Assembly: GCA_902792085.1 (NCBI GenBank)
Contig: CADAYE010000022.1
Location: forward strand, 1 to 64,000
DNA from: an uncultured bacterium
Lineage (GTDB): Bacteria; Cyanobacteriota; Vampirovibrionia; Gastranaerophilales; Gastranaerophilaceae
Length of the DNA stretch: 64,000 nt
Reading direction: 5' to 3'
A program made the position numbers and the translations under genes. The first letter of the stretch is position 1, and every line of letters begins with the position of its first letter. Shown one piece after another: positions 11,288 through 20,209 of the stretch. The notes below the pieces were generated by a model that was given only the letters and a program-made list of their open reading frames with translations, was not told the origin of the DNA and made no database searches.

Positions 11288-13915
11288 TTACTTACGCAAA
11301 TCTTTTAACTCATACTTCAATCCGCCTTTGCGGTTGAAATAACCCATAACCTTTACCCTGAAAACAGATGTCTCATCTGTAATCTTTTCATCAATAGACG
11401 GAATTAATTTTATCTTATCCTCATACATGCCGTAACTGTGTTCCGGCTCAAATATAATTCTGTAAAGCAAATTGACAGGAATTTTGAATATCCTGATACC
11501 TTTTGCCAAAGTCTTGTTTCGCTTGCCCCAAACACTCAAATTTCCGCACTCGGTCGGAATATCGTACATTCCCTCAAAATAAAGGCTCAAACCTTCACTT
11601 TTCAAAAACATTCTCAAATCACGCAAATTGTCGTTGTCGAGGTTGAACGAACCGTATATGCTCGCCATATAATCCTCAGGCTTTGAAAAATCAAGATTGA
11701 TTATCTTGGATATAGTATATTTTACACCTTTTTTCGTGCCGTCAGGACGCTTTTCACCGACAAAAATTTCCTGCTCCGCAATTCTTGGCATATAACCGTC
11801 ACTAATGGCAAATGTCGCATTCGCCTTGATATCATTGAATTTGTTTTTAGATATTGCGTGCAAAGTCGCATAAGCAGTACCCTTAATATGATTTGGCAAA
11901 TGGAAAAATTCAGTCAATACAACATTAGAATCAATGTCTGATGCGTAAAACCACATATTTGAACTGTGATCACTCAAATTGTAAGTACCTTTTGCACTCA
12001 ACAAACCACTTGCATAATCGGCTTTTGGGATAACAAATGACGCAATATTATTTTTGAGCGAACCTTGTATATTGGCATTATGAACATCAAAAGAGTCTGC
12101 GTAAATTCGGTCTACGACTACTCTGCCCTGTTCAACCGTGTATTTGATTTTCTTTGTATTCGTATTTGGCTTATGCTTTGGCTTCCCGTCTTTAAAAGAT
12201 TCGTTCATATCCGCAATTTTGCCTTTGCGAACATGAAATTCTTTCATATAAATATCTATCGAATGAATTAAAATATCATCACTGACACGATTTGCCGCAC
12301 GAGCAGACATCTTTATCGGCGCAGAATAAAAACTGCCGATAGCATTTAGGCTAATATCTTGCGGAGTGACATTTATATTGGCATTTTTAAGATACAAAAA
12401 ATCTCCGTGAGATACGCTATACAAATTGACACTGCCTAACAAAACATCTTTTAAAATATCCAAGCGCAAATCAGCATCAAATTCGCCGTTTTTGACATAA
12501 TCACGCAGAAAAGATTTGATATAATTTACACTGATTTTGCCGTTTGTTTTGACATTCATATCAGCAAGAGTGTATCTGCCGTTAATTTTTTTAAAATTCC
12601 CCGAACCTGACAAAATCTTAACCCCGTCAGCGCTGTATTCCCAACTTTCTATCTTCATCGGGTCGCCGTTTTTTACGGTGTGCATTGTCAAAAGTCGTGT
12701 CTTATCAGTATTATCAAGATTACCCCATTCACTCAAAATATTAGTGCCTTTATTGAGGTTCAAAGTATAATAAACATTGACATTCTGATTATGCGTGTGG
12801 TATTTGACATTAGCAGGAATTTTACCAGAAATTCCGACCGCAGGGAAATATTTTTTGGTCAACCTGTCCTGAAAAACAGACGAAACATTACCCATAACAT
12901 GCAAATCATCCGTCATCATTCCCGTCAGGTGAAAATCCGTCGTAACCGGCTCCGTACCAAAAGTTCCGCTTGTTTTTGCCCCAACCTCCCTGCCTTGGAA
13001 ATCAAAAACCGTTTCAGGCAGAAAAACATCAACTTTTATGTTGGAAAATTTTGCACCCAAATTGTGAGTGACAACTTTTCCCGTCAAACCTCGTTTATCA
13101 AAAAACAAATTCACATCCATTGTTCCTTTGAAATCGGAGAAATTCTCAAGAAAATTGCGTTTGTCAGGATGTTTGAGTTTGTAAAAATATAAAAAACCTT
13201 CCTCTAACTCTTTGGCAGGCAGATTTTTACCCGCAATTTTCATTCCTTTTTGCGAACCTGTCAATAAAATTTCAGACTTAGGCAATTTTACGGAAAACTG
13301 CTCAAAACCGACATAATCTTTGTAAGTTATATAGCCGTTTTCACCAATAGTTACAGGGGCTTTTGAATATTCACTGTAAATATTTGCAAGCAAACGGGTA
13401 ACAATTTTACCCTTATGTTTTTTTGATCTGATATAATCCACATCAAGATAATTTTTGTCGTTGAATTTTATCTGCGCACCCTTGATATTAGTCACAGGGA
13501 AAAATGAAAAATCAAAAGATTTTTTCTCTTTACTCGGTGCAAGTTTTAAATATTTTTTCATTGCAGACAAATCGGCATAAATGTAATCTGCCGACAAATG
13601 ACCATGTTTGAGCCTGAAAAGATTTGCGCCATATTTGATTTTATCAAGATGAAAAAGTTCGGTATTATTCTGCGGAACAATAAATATGTTGTCAGATTTA
13701 ACTTCAAACGATAAATTTGGACTCGTTTTGACCTCCAACCCTTTTATAGAAACAGGAACTCCGATTTTTTCACCCAAAAGATTTTCATACTTTTGAACAT
13801 TTTCGGGAGAAGTCAGAATATTTGGCAAAACAAAAAGGAAAAACGCATAACAACCAAGCGTTAAACCAGCCGTAAGAATTAATAATACTTTTATGAATTG
13901 ACCAAAAAATTTCAC
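11288..13915 (-). CDS. AsmA/YhdP-like large envelope protein
   Basis: 875 residues from a GTG start. One N-terminal membrane anchor (about residues 8-32, LLILTAGLTLGCYAFFLFVL) precedes a long periplasmic region. That region opens with the AsmA-type pattern in which a short helix and GVPVSIKGLEVKTSPNLSF are followed by beta-rich repeats of paired strands. Proteins of the AsmA/TamB/YhdP group form beta-taco bridges that move phospholipids between the inner and outer membrane, which fits a didermal cell. The family is assigned from architecture and the N-terminal pattern; I cannot say which subfamily. It ends just before a repeat cluster and stands apart from the permease gene upstream. Confidence 0.65.
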   Translation of the reverse strand: MKFFGQFIKVLLILTAGLTLGCYAFFLFVLPNILTSPENVQKYENLLGEKIGVPVSIKGLEVKTSPNLSFEVKSDNIFIVPQNNTELFHLDKIKYGANLFRLKHGHLSADYIYADLSAMKKYLKLAPSKEKKSFDFSFFPVTNIKGAQIKFNDKNYLDVDYIRSKKHKGKIVTRLLANIYSEYSKAPVTIGENGYITYKDYVGFEQFSVKLPKSEILLTGSQKGMKIAGKNLPAKELEEGFLYFYKLKHPDKRNFLENFSDFKGTMDVNLFFDKRGLTGKVVTHNLGAKFSNIKVDVFLPETVFDFQGREVGAKTSGTFGTEPVTTDFHLTGMMTDDLHVMGNVSSVFQDRLTKKYFPAVGISGKIPANVKYHTHNQNVNVYYTLNLNKGTNILSEWGNLDNTDKTRLLTMHTVKNGDPMKIESWEYSADGVKILSGSGNFKKINGRYTLADMNVKTNGKISVNYIKSFLRDYVKNGEFDADLRLDILKDVLLGSVNLYSVSHGDFLYLKNANINVTPQDISLNAIGSFYSAPIKMSARAANRVSDDILIHSIDIYMKEFHVRKGKIADMNESFKDGKPKHKPNTNTKKIKYTVEQGRVVVDRIYADSFDVHNANIQGSLKNNIASFVIPKADYASGLLSAKGTYNLSDHSSNMWFYASDIDSNVVLTEFFHLPNHIKGTAYATLHAISKNKFNDIKANATFAISDGYMPRIAEQEIFVGEKRPDGTKKGVKYTISKIINLDFSKPEDYMASIYGSFNLDNDNLRDLRMFLKSEGLSLYFEGMYDIPTECGNLSVWGKRNKTLAKGIRIFKIPVNLLYRIIFEPEHSYGMYEDKIKLIPSIDEKITDETSVFRVKVMGYFNRKGGLKYELKDLRK

Positions 13916-13973
13916 AAAAACATTTTAGCACAAAAAAGTAAATTTAACAGCCACCTGTTCAATATTCACTTTT

Positions 13974-14798
13974 TTACTCTTTTACTCCTCCCTGCATAAT
14001 ATCGTTTATAAAATATTTTTTGCCAAGCAAAAATACCCCGACAACAGGCAAAGTACAAATTACAGAACACGCAAGCAAATCACCCCACAGTGTAATTTCT
14101 CTAAAACTTCCCTTAAATATTGCAAGTCCGACAGGCAAAGTACGCATACTCTCGGTATTTGTAACAATCAACGGCCACATAAAACTGTTCCAACTTGATA
14201 CAAAAGTGAAAATCGCAAGAGTTGAAATGACAGGAATTGCAAGCGGTAAAACTACCCTGCAAAACATCTGAAAAATATTGCATCCGTCAATTCGCGCAGA
14301 TTCTTCCAAATCTTTTGGCAACCCTAAAAAATACTGACGCATCATAAAAATTCCAAAACCACCAAAAAGCCCCGGAACAATTAAAGCCTGATAAGTATTT
14401 ATCCACCCCAACTGTCGCATAAGAAAAAACAGCGGAATAATATTCACTTGCGGAGGCGCAAGCATTGTAATTAAAACAATTAAAAATAAGCCGTCACGAA
14501 ATTTGAAATGTAGTCTTGCAAAAGCATACCCTGCAAATGCACTGATAACAACCTGCCCGACAGTTGTAACAAGTGCCACAAAAAGACTGTTTGCAAAATA
14601 TTGCCACAAAGGAATTTTTTCAAACACGCTTTTATAATTTTCGTTTGTTAAAGGGGTATAAAAAAGTTTTCCGCCCTGATTAAAGATTTCACCATTCGGG
14701 ACAAAAGATAAATTCAGCATGGCGAAAAACGGATAGAGCATACTGAATGCAATAAAAATAAGTATAAAATATCCTAAAATTTTCCGCCAATTGAACAT
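13974..14798 (-). CDS. Sugar ABC transporter permease, MalG type
   Basis: 274 residues with six predicted membrane spans. The inner-membrane permease motif (EAA loop) is clear at about 185-205: EESARIDGCNIFQMFCRVVL, the site that contacts the ATPase. The end, KKYFINDIMQGGVKE, is typical of MalG/UgpE permeases. Such permeases work with a MalF-like partner, a binding protein and a MalK-like ATPase. No MalF partner lies next to it, but a binding protein (56226-57389) and an ATPase (53513-54511) lie elsewhere in this window and could belong to the same system. The substrate cannot be told from sequence. Confidence 0.9.
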   Translation of the reverse strand: MFNWRKILGYFILIFIAFSMLYPFFAMLNLSFVPNGEIFNQGGKLFYTPLTNENYKSVFEKIPLWQYFANSLFVALVTTVGQVVISAFAGYAFARLHFKFRDGLFLIVLITMLAPPQVNIIPLFFLMRQLGWINTYQALIVPGLFGGFGIFMMRQYFLGLPKDLEESARIDGCNIFQMFCRVVLPLAIPVISTLAIFTFVSSWNSFMWPLIVTNTESMRTLPVGLAIFKGSFREITLWGDLLACSVICTLPVVGVFLLGKKYFINDIMQGGVKE

Positions 14799-14827
14799 GT
14801 GTTAATTATAGCATAATTTTTAAAGAT

Positions 14828-14975
14828 TAAACCCTCACCCGTTTTTCTAATGCTCATACTTCGCATTGAAAAACTTCCCTCTCCCTCGGAGAGGGAGCAA
14901 GTTAACCCTCTCCTGGGGAGAGGATCGAAAATCAAGTTGAGTTTACGAAACTTAGATTTTCGGGTGAGGGTTAAT
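14828..14975. repeat. CCCTCACCC...GGGTGAGGG repeat, left copy
   Basis: It starts AACCCTCACCCG, contains CCCTCTCCCTCGGAGAGGG hairpins and ends TTACGAAACTTAGATTTTCG followed by GGGTGAGGGTTAA. A near-identical end occurs in the same orientation at 15360-15412, on the other side of the DUF559 fragment. Confidence 0.85.
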
Positions 14976-15001
14976 CACATATTTATGCTAAAATTAAAAC
15001 A

Positions 15002-15247
15002 ATGAATTCAAAAAATATTCTTGCTCGAAATTTAAGAAAAAATCAAACACCACAAGAACAAAAATTGTGGCGATTCATACGAAACAATCAATTAGGAGTT
15101 AAATTTAAAAGGCAATATCCGATAGGGGATTATATTGTTGATTTTATCTGTCGGGAAAAATGGTTAATCATTGAACTTGATGGCAGTCAGCACAATGAAG
15201 ATAATAATATTATCAATGACGAAATAAGAACAAAATATCTTGAATAA
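15002..15247 (+). pseudogene. DUF559 endonuclease-like protein, C-terminally truncated
   Basis: 81 residues with the DUF559 (Vsr/restriction-endonuclease-like fold) features: LRKNQTPQEQKLW at 12-24, GVKFKRQYPIGDYIVDF at 33-49 and the catalytic-region pattern IIELDGSQH at 56-64. Intact members run on for about 30-40 residues past RTKYLE with a conserved region ending in a final helix. Here the frame stops at RTKYLE and the next bases soon enter a dispersed repeat. Similar repeats stand on both sides in the same orientation. I read it as a fragment left by repeat-mediated rearrangement, probably inactive. Confidence 0.75.
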
Positions 15248-15260
15248 GAAATATATTGAT

Positions 15261-15418
15261 TAACCCTCACCCCAACCCTCTCCCTCGGAGAGGGAGCTAA
15301 AACTAACCCTCACCAAGCCCTCTTCCCCGGAGAGGGAGCTATTTAACCCTCTCCAAGGGAGAGGGTAGAAAATCGAGTTGAGTTTACGAAACTTAGATTT
15401 TCGGGTGAGGGTTAGTGT
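15261..15418. repeat. CCCTCACCC...GGGTGAGGG repeat, right copy
   Basis: A composite of three CCCTC-type hairpins ending in the same TTACGAAACTTAGATTTTCG plus GGGTGAGGG tail as the left copy at 14828-14975. It begins 14 bases after the DUF559 stop codon and ends near the proS stop codon. Confidence 0.85.
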
Positions 15419-15443
15419 TGGGGTAGAAACCCCAACTTACACT

Positions 15444-17189
15444 TTAACCAATCTCTTTAACCGCTTTTACAACTCTGTCAACTGCATCCTGCACAGTCAT
15501 AGCAAGTTTTTCACCATTTGAGCGTTCGACAAATTCAACATTTCCATCAGCAATTGTCTTACCAACCGTAATTCTAAACGGAAATCCGATTAAATCCGCA
15601 TCTTTGAATTTAACCCCCGGACGCTCGTTTCTGTCATCTAAAACAACTTCAACACCCGAATTTAAAAGTTTTTCATAAATCTCATTTGCAACCTTCATTT
15701 GTGTTTCATCCTGAGTACTTACAGGAACAACAACAACATGATACGGCGCAATAGCAAGAGGCCATTTAATTCCCCATTCATCATGATGTGCTTCAACCGC
15801 AGCCGCAGCCGTTCTTGTAACACCTATTCCGTAACAACCCATTATATAAGGCTGAGTTTTGCCGTTTGCATCAAGATAAACCGCATTCATCGGTTTTGAA
15901 TACTTCGTTCCGAGTTGGAAAATATTACCAACCTCTATTCCTCTTGTCACTTTTAAAGGTTTTCCGCATTGAGGGCAAAAATCGCCCGCTTCAACAAGTC
16001 TTAAATCCTCAACCTGAGAAGGCAATTCAACATCTACACCCCAATTTGCACCAACTAAATGTTTATCTGTTTGGTTAATTCCAATCACAAAATTTTTAAG
16101 GTCAGTTACCGTCTTATCTGCAATGATTTTAATTTCATACTCCCCATATTTTTTCAAACCTTTTGGTCCAATAAATCCTGCTATTGCATTAAAACCATTT
16201 TCATTCATCATTTCTTCAATTTCAGCAGATGTTGCAATTCTTATATCAAGTCCGCCTACTGCGTTCATAAGTTTAGTTTCTTCAACCGCCTTATCACCAC
16301 GAATAAGAGCAATAACAGGGGCTTTATCAACAATATAAACAAGCGATTTGCAAATTGCAGTCTGAGGACAATTTAAAAATTTACTCAAATCTTCTATTGA
16401 GCCTACATTTGGAGTATCAATAATTTTTGCTTCATTATAACCGCCGTCTGTTACGGCATCAGGCAAATTTGAAACCGCATGATTTGAATTTGCACTGTAA
16501 TCACAATCATCACAATAGAAAACATCGTTTTCACCCGCATCTGTGTCTGTGATTACCATAAATTCATGCGATACGCTTCCGCCTATCGCACCCGAATCAG
16601 ACTGAACCGCTTTTGTATCTAATCCGCATCTTTTGAATATATTTGTGTATGCCTGCCACATATTTTGATATTCTCTTTCCAAATCTTCCTGTGAAGTTGA
16701 GAATGAATACGCATCTTTCATTATAAATTCACGCCCCCTTAAAAGTCCGAAACGAGGACGGCGTTCATCTCTGAATTTTGACTGAATTTGATATAAATTT
16801 ACAGGCAACTGCTTATATGATTTCAAGACATCTCTTGCAACTGAAGTTATAATTTCTTCGTGCGTAGGACCAAGACACATTTCTCTGCCGTGACGGTCTT
16901 TGAGACGCATAAGTTCACCGCCGTATGCGTTCCATCTGCCTGATTCTTCCCAGAGTTCTTTTGGCTGAACAAACGGCATCAAAAGTTCCTGCGCACCTGC
17001 TTTATCCATCTCATCACGAATTATATTTTCGACTTTTTTCAAAACCCGCCACATTAAAGGCAAAAAAGTATAAACTCCGCTTGTAAGTTTTTTTATATAA
17101 CCTGCTCTTGCAAGCATTTTGTGTGAAACTACTTCCGCATCTGACGGAAATTCTCTCATTGTTTGCACAAACATATTTGACATTTTCAT
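15444..17189 (-). CDS. proS: Prolyl-tRNA synthetase (bacterial type with editing domain)
   Basis: It charges tRNA-Pro with proline. Class II motifs are clear. Motif 2 includes FRDERRPRFGLLRGREFIMK, and motif 3 includes MGCYGIGVTR near residue 440. The region between (about 225-390, with CDDCDYSANSNHA and the INS-type editing block) marks the long bacterial form that hydrolyses Ala-tRNA-Pro. The C-terminal anticodon-binding domain has PYHVVVVPVS and ERPGVKFKDADLIGFP. The frame opens further upstream, but an AGAGGA site 8-9 bases before the ATG at 17189 (MKMSNMFVQTMREFP) supports this start, giving 581 residues. Confidence 0.95.
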   Translation of the reverse strand: MKMSNMFVQTMREFPSDAEVVSHKMLARAGYIKKLTSGVYTFLPLMWRVLKKVENIIRDEMDKAGAQELLMPFVQPKELWEESGRWNAYGGELMRLKDRHGREMCLGPTHEEIITSVARDVLKSYKQLPVNLYQIQSKFRDERRPRFGLLRGREFIMKDAYSFSTSQEDLEREYQNMWQAYTNIFKRCGLDTKAVQSDSGAIGGSVSHEFMVITDTDAGENDVFYCDDCDYSANSNHAVSNLPDAVTDGGYNEAKIIDTPNVGSIEDLSKFLNCPQTAICKSLVYIVDKAPVIALIRGDKAVEETKLMNAVGGLDIRIATSAEIEEMMNENGFNAIAGFIGPKGLKKYGEYEIKIIADKTVTDLKNFVIGINQTDKHLVGANWGVDVELPSQVEDLRLVEAGDFCPQCGKPLKVTRGIEVGNIFQLGTKYSKPMNAVYLDANGKTQPYIMGCYGIGVTRTAAAAVEAHHDEWGIKWPLAIAPYHVVVVPVSTQDETQMKVANEIYEKLLNSGVEVVLDDRNERPGVKFKDADLIGFPFRITVGKTIADGNVEFVERSNGEKLAMTVQDAVDRVVKAVKEIG

Positions 17190-17210
17190 AATTAAAATCC
17201 TCTTTTTTAT

Positions 17211-17235
17211 GTCGGGCAAGTATGCCCAACCTACA
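17211..17235 (-). repeat. GTAGG-foot hairpin (REP-like)
   Basis: On the minus strand it reads TGTAGG then TTGGGCATACTTGCCCGAC. It belongs to the GTAGG-plus-variable-hairpin family also seen at 18914, 20164, 54611, 54800, 62125 and 63019. Confidence 0.7.
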
Positions 17236-17259
17236 TATTTGATTTTAACATGAAAAAAA

Positions 17260-18186
17260 TCAGACTGAAATTTTTGAAAGTTCGGTTTTTAATGCAGATA
17301 CGGAAATTGATAAGGTTTTATAATTCTTCAGGGCATTTTGCAAATTTATTCGATATTTAATATTATCTCCCTGCAACCCTGACAACTTACCTGCAATATA
17401 ATATAAATCACCGTTTTCACCGCAATTTTCAAGAGCACGGGTTATAATTTCTTCTGCCATGTCATAATTTTCATTTTTTGCAAGAATTTTTGCATAAATT
17501 TTATATGCCTCAATATCGGCAGGATTAAGTTCAATAGTTCGGCTTAAATTAGACAGCGCATTGCCCAATTCACCATTTTCATAATCCAAAACCGCTAAAT
17601 TGTAATATGCCCAACTGTAATCGGGAGAAATTTCAAGCACCTTGTTAAATTCACTTCTTGCTCCGTCACTGTCGCCAAGTTCTTTATAAATATTCCCGAG
17701 ATAAAAATGCGCATAAATATCATCATCATTCAAATCAATTGTCTTTTCAAAATTTTCTACCGCCAAAAGATAATTTTGCATCTTGAAATATACAAGTCCC
17801 AAATTGAAATAAGAATTTGAATCGTCACCATCCGTAGAAATAACTTTTTCAAAACATTTTATAGCCATATCAAATTCTTTTAAATCAGTACACACAAGCC
17901 CGAGATTATAAATTGCATCAATCGCTTCAGGTTCAATTTCAATTGCCCTTTGATAACTTTCTTTTGCCTTTTTAAGATTTTTCAGTTTTTCATAAACTAT
18001 GCCAAGATTAAAAAAAATACCGCTATCATCAGCAAAAGTTTTTGAAAGATAAATGAGATTTTTCAGTGCTTCATCATTAAATCCGCAGTCCGTTAAAAGC
18101 ACGGCAAGTTGTCTGCGTGCCTGAAAATTTTGAGAATCTTCTCTTAATAAATTTTGTAATTCTTCTATTTTATCTATTTTAGACAT
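17260..18186 (-). CDS. TPR-repeat protein
   Basis: 308 residues with about seven tetratricopeptide units between residues 40 and 270. Typical ones are FFNLGIVYEKLKNLKKAKES, IYNLGLVCTDLKEFDMAIKC and YFNLGLVYFKMQNYLLAVEN. TPR arrays bind partner proteins; there is no signal peptide or membrane segment, so it is probably cytoplasmic. It starts 3 bases after the stop of the exported protein at 18190 and is almost certainly co-transcribed with it. The specific partner is unknown. Confidence 0.85.
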   Translation of the reverse strand: MSKIDKIEELQNLLREDSQNFQARRQLAVLLTDCGFNDEALKNLIYLSKTFADDSGIFFNLGIVYEKLKNLKKAKESYQRAIEIEPEAIDAIYNLGLVCTDLKEFDMAIKCFEKVISTDGDDSNSYFNLGLVYFKMQNYLLAVENFEKTIDLNDDDIYAHFYLGNIYKELGDSDGARSEFNKVLEISPDYSWAYYNLAVLDYENGELGNALSNLSRTIELNPADIEAYKIYAKILAKNENYDMAEEIITRALENCGENGDLYYIAGKLSGLQGDNIKYRINLQNALKNYKTLSISVSALKTELSKISV

Positions 18187-18189
18187 AAT

Positions 18190-18867
18190 CTAAATTACCG
18201 GAACATCAACAGGTTCAAGAAGTTCAACATTTAAAATTTCATTTTGATAAATTCTAACATCTTTACCTTTTCTTATTAAATCCGCAACGCTGTCATAAAC
18301 AAAATAACCGGCAGTACCTAATGCACCGCCCAATGCCGCAAACGGAACAATTACATATTTAAACCCGTTACCTGTTACATTTTCGCCCCATGCTATGGAT
18401 TTTTTTGTTATATCGCCTGATTTTTGACAGGTTAGAAGCCACGCATCCTTGTAACCTCTTGTGGTTGTTATTCCGCCGTCAAAAGTAGTATCAGTTCTGC
18501 CTGTAACAATAAGACTCAAAGGAATTTGCCTGCCGTTTGGAGTAACAACATGGTCAAAATCCAAATACAAAACCGCACCTTTTGAAAGTCGTCTTGAAGG
18601 ATTGATTCCCTTTATTGAACCTCTGACAATTGAACCCATCGGCAAAATAATATCATCATTATCCTCTGCTTTTTGGTCAGTTATAAGCATTGCCGTAAAA
18701 TCACTTCCGGATGGACTGTATGAAGTATCAATAGTATTGAGCATTTTTAATGATAAAGTGGTACCTGCAGGAATACGCTTTGTTTTTGCATTACCGCTGA
18801 ACGGTACAGCAAAAGTCATTTGCATTGTAAATAATAATCCTAAAATTATTGCAAAAAATTTTTTCAT
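18190..18867 (-). CDS. Exported protein of unknown function
   Basis: 225 residues with a clean signal peptide (KKFFAIILGLLFTMQMTFA) and a good ribosome site (AAGGAG). The mature part contains IPAGTTLSLKMLNTIDT, ILPMGSIVRGSIKGINPS and VVTPNGRQIPL. This recalls the TrbI/VirB10-type beta-barrel pattern of a tunable surface protein, but the match is loose. A small-residue hydrophobic segment (VPFAALGGALGTAGYFV) near 175-195 may insert in a membrane. It is probably a periplasmic or outer-membrane-associated protein, co-transcribed with the TPR gene. Confidence 0.6.
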   Translation of the reverse strand: MKKFFAIILGLLFTMQMTFAVPFSGNAKTKRIPAGTTLSLKMLNTIDTSYSPSGSDFTAMLITDQKAEDNDDIILPMGSIVRGSIKGINPSRRLSKGAVLYLDFDHVVTPNGRQIPLSLIVTGRTDTTFDGGITTTRGYKDAWLLTCQKSGDITKKSIAWGENVTGNGFKYVIVPFAALGGALGTAGYFVYDSVADLIRKGKDVRIYQNEILNVELLEPVDVPVI

Positions 18868-18913
18868 TTAAAACTCTCCTTTGTTGTTGGTCTGAACACC
18901 CAACTTATTTTTT

Positions 18914-18936
18914 GTCAGGCAAATGCCTGACCTACA
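18914..18936 (-). repeat. GTAGG-foot hairpin, GTCAGGC family
   Basis: GTCAGGCAAATGCCTGAC followed by CTACA; read on the minus strand, TGTAGG precedes the hairpin. The perfect 18-base palindrome GTCAGGCAATTGCCTGAC at 54800 and a variant at 40520 are the same family. Confidence 0.75.
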
Positions 18937-18992
18937 TATTAATTTATCCACATATTAACATATTTTATTTTTTTTGTTAAGTGGATTAAGGA

Positions 18993-19280
18993 TTAGTAAT
19001 ACTTTGAATTGTTAAATATTTTTAATTGATTAACAATGTTTTTTGTGTGTTGGTATTCTTGCCAATCTTTTTGGAGTGGTTCATATATTTTTGAATATTC
19101 ACTCTGATTTTTCGCATTCACAAGTTTTGTAATATTGTTATCAATATTAGTTTTCATTTGTGCAACATGAGTATCAAGTTGTTTTATTTTTGTATCAAAC
19201 TGAGGTTTTAAATATTCTACTGCCTGCACATTACCGCTATTCATCGCTTGTGACATTTGAAGTACAATTGGTGCAAACCT
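18993..19280 (-). pseudogene. Toxin-stem remnant 1 (5'- and 3'-truncated copy of 21737-23146)
   Basis: It translates as PIVLQMSQAMNSGN...KPQFDTKIKQLDT...KIYEPLQKDWQEYQ...KNIVNQLKIFNNSKYY, close to residues 118-204 of the full-length effector at 21737-23146. The upstream part runs into a stop and the toxin C-terminus is missing. It lies last in the array, after the membrane gene at 19306. It is best explained as a leftover from recombination that displaced an older toxin cassette. Confidence 0.85.
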
Positions 19281-19305
19281 AATTACTTGTTAAAATTGCA
19301 TATTT

Positions 19306-20025
19306 TTAATAATAAGAATAATAATAAATAATTTCGTGTGTTTTTCTATTTACAACTATTCCATAACTATAACCACGATGCATTTGTAACAAGTCGCCTA
19401 ATATATAATAAACATCATCCTTATTTTTTGTTCTGCCACGCGGAGGATGACCGGTATATTTATCGCCGGTAATTATTGTAGTATATTGATAATTTTTTAA
19501 TTCATTATTTATATACTCATCATCAATGTTAAATTTTAAATATTTTTCGATATCTCCATGCATCATATAATTTATATATAATTCAGCATTAGTAGCATTT
19601 GGGGGAATTTTATCAGGGAAATGAGATGTTTCTGAAGATCTATTTTCTGCAAATTTGTTGTATTCAGATATTGGTCTTATTGGATTATAGGGTTTATTTT
19701 TGTCCATGTAATCTTCATAAATAACGTAACATCTTGATATTGCCGGATGAAAAAATATTAAGGCACAAATTAAAAAATATGATAAAATTTTCAATAATTT
19801 TGAATTTTTACCGTTATATTTTTTTGCTACTAAAAATATAACGGTAATCAATATGGCAGGGGTAAAAAACAACACTATAAATAAATTTATAACTAAAATA
19901 TTCAAAATAAATGATTGAGTTAATAATGCGGGAAACCATAGTAGAGTGATTATTCCAAACAATGTTGAAATTAAAACCGCACTAATTAAGAAACAATAAT
20001 CAAGTATTTTTAGTATTAATTTCAT
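19306..20025 (-). CDS. Membrane protein, immunity-like, downstream of toxin remnant
   Basis: About 239 residues from the ATG at 20025 (the frame also offers a TTG at 20043). There are three hydrophobic segments in the first 110 residues (CFLISAVLISTLFGIITLLW, ILNILVINLFIVLFF, LLKILSYFLICALIFF), then a soluble domain rich in Tyr, Lys and Asp. It sits between two truncated copies of the effector gene, the position that immunity genes take in polymorphic-toxin arrays. It shows no similarity that I can see to the two WWD(V/I)QK proteins upstream. The immunity role is inferred from position only. Confidence 0.6.
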   Translation of the reverse strand: MKLILKILDYCFLISAVLISTLFGIITLLWFPALLTQSFILNILVINLFIVLFFTPAILITVIFLVAKKYNGKNSKLLKILSYFLICALIFFHPAISRCYVIYEDYMDKNKPYNPIRPISEYNKFAENRSSETSHFPDKIPPNATNAELYINYMMHGDIEKYLKFNIDDEYINNELKNYQYTTIITGDKYTGHPPRGRTKNKDDVYYILGDLLQMHRGYSYGIVVNRKTHEIIYYYSYY

Positions 20026-20046
20026 AAGCTTAATTATACACAAAAT

Positions 20047-20076
20047 TGTACCAATGGGGCAATACCCATTGGTACA
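20047..20076. terminator. 12-bp perfect hairpin between cassettes
   Basis: TGTACCAATGGG, a six-base loop GCAATA, then CCCATTGGTACA. It sits between a toxin remnant and the membrane gene at 19306-20025. The T-run is weak, so termination strength is uncertain. Confidence 0.45.
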
Positions 20077-20089
20077 GACAATTTATAAA

Positions 20090-20160
20090 TTATAATTTAA
20101 ATTCAATTGGAATTAGAGAATAATATTTTTGCAAAATATGAATTTCTTGTAGAAAAATAT
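20090..20160 (-). pseudogene. Toxin C-terminal remnant 3
   Basis: On the minus strand it ends YYSLIPIEFKL then stop. This matches the ends of the other two copies, NYYSIIPIEFVL (20772) and NFYILAPIIFQW (21737). Only the last 20 or so residues of the toxin module are recognisable, after the membrane gene 20210-20716. A GTAGG hairpin at 20164-20184 sits directly upstream. Confidence 0.7.
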
Positions 20161-20163
20161 TTT

Positions 20164-20184
20164 GGTTGGTAAAGTCAACCCTAC
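20164..20184 (-). repeat. GTAGG-foot hairpin
   Basis: On the minus strand GTAGGGTTGACTTTACCAACC: the GTAGG foot, then GGTTG paired with CAACC. It sits inside the toxin-remnant region. Confidence 0.6.
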
Positions 20185-20209
20185 TTGCTAACGGCTTCTA
20201 AAAACATCT

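Noticed and set aside
10831-11308. Open frames of 64 and 68 residues upstream of the AsmA-like gene
   Set aside because: They are made of translated CCCTCACCC and CCCTTCCC hairpin repeats, with Pro/Ser/Arg-rich products and no ribosome site.
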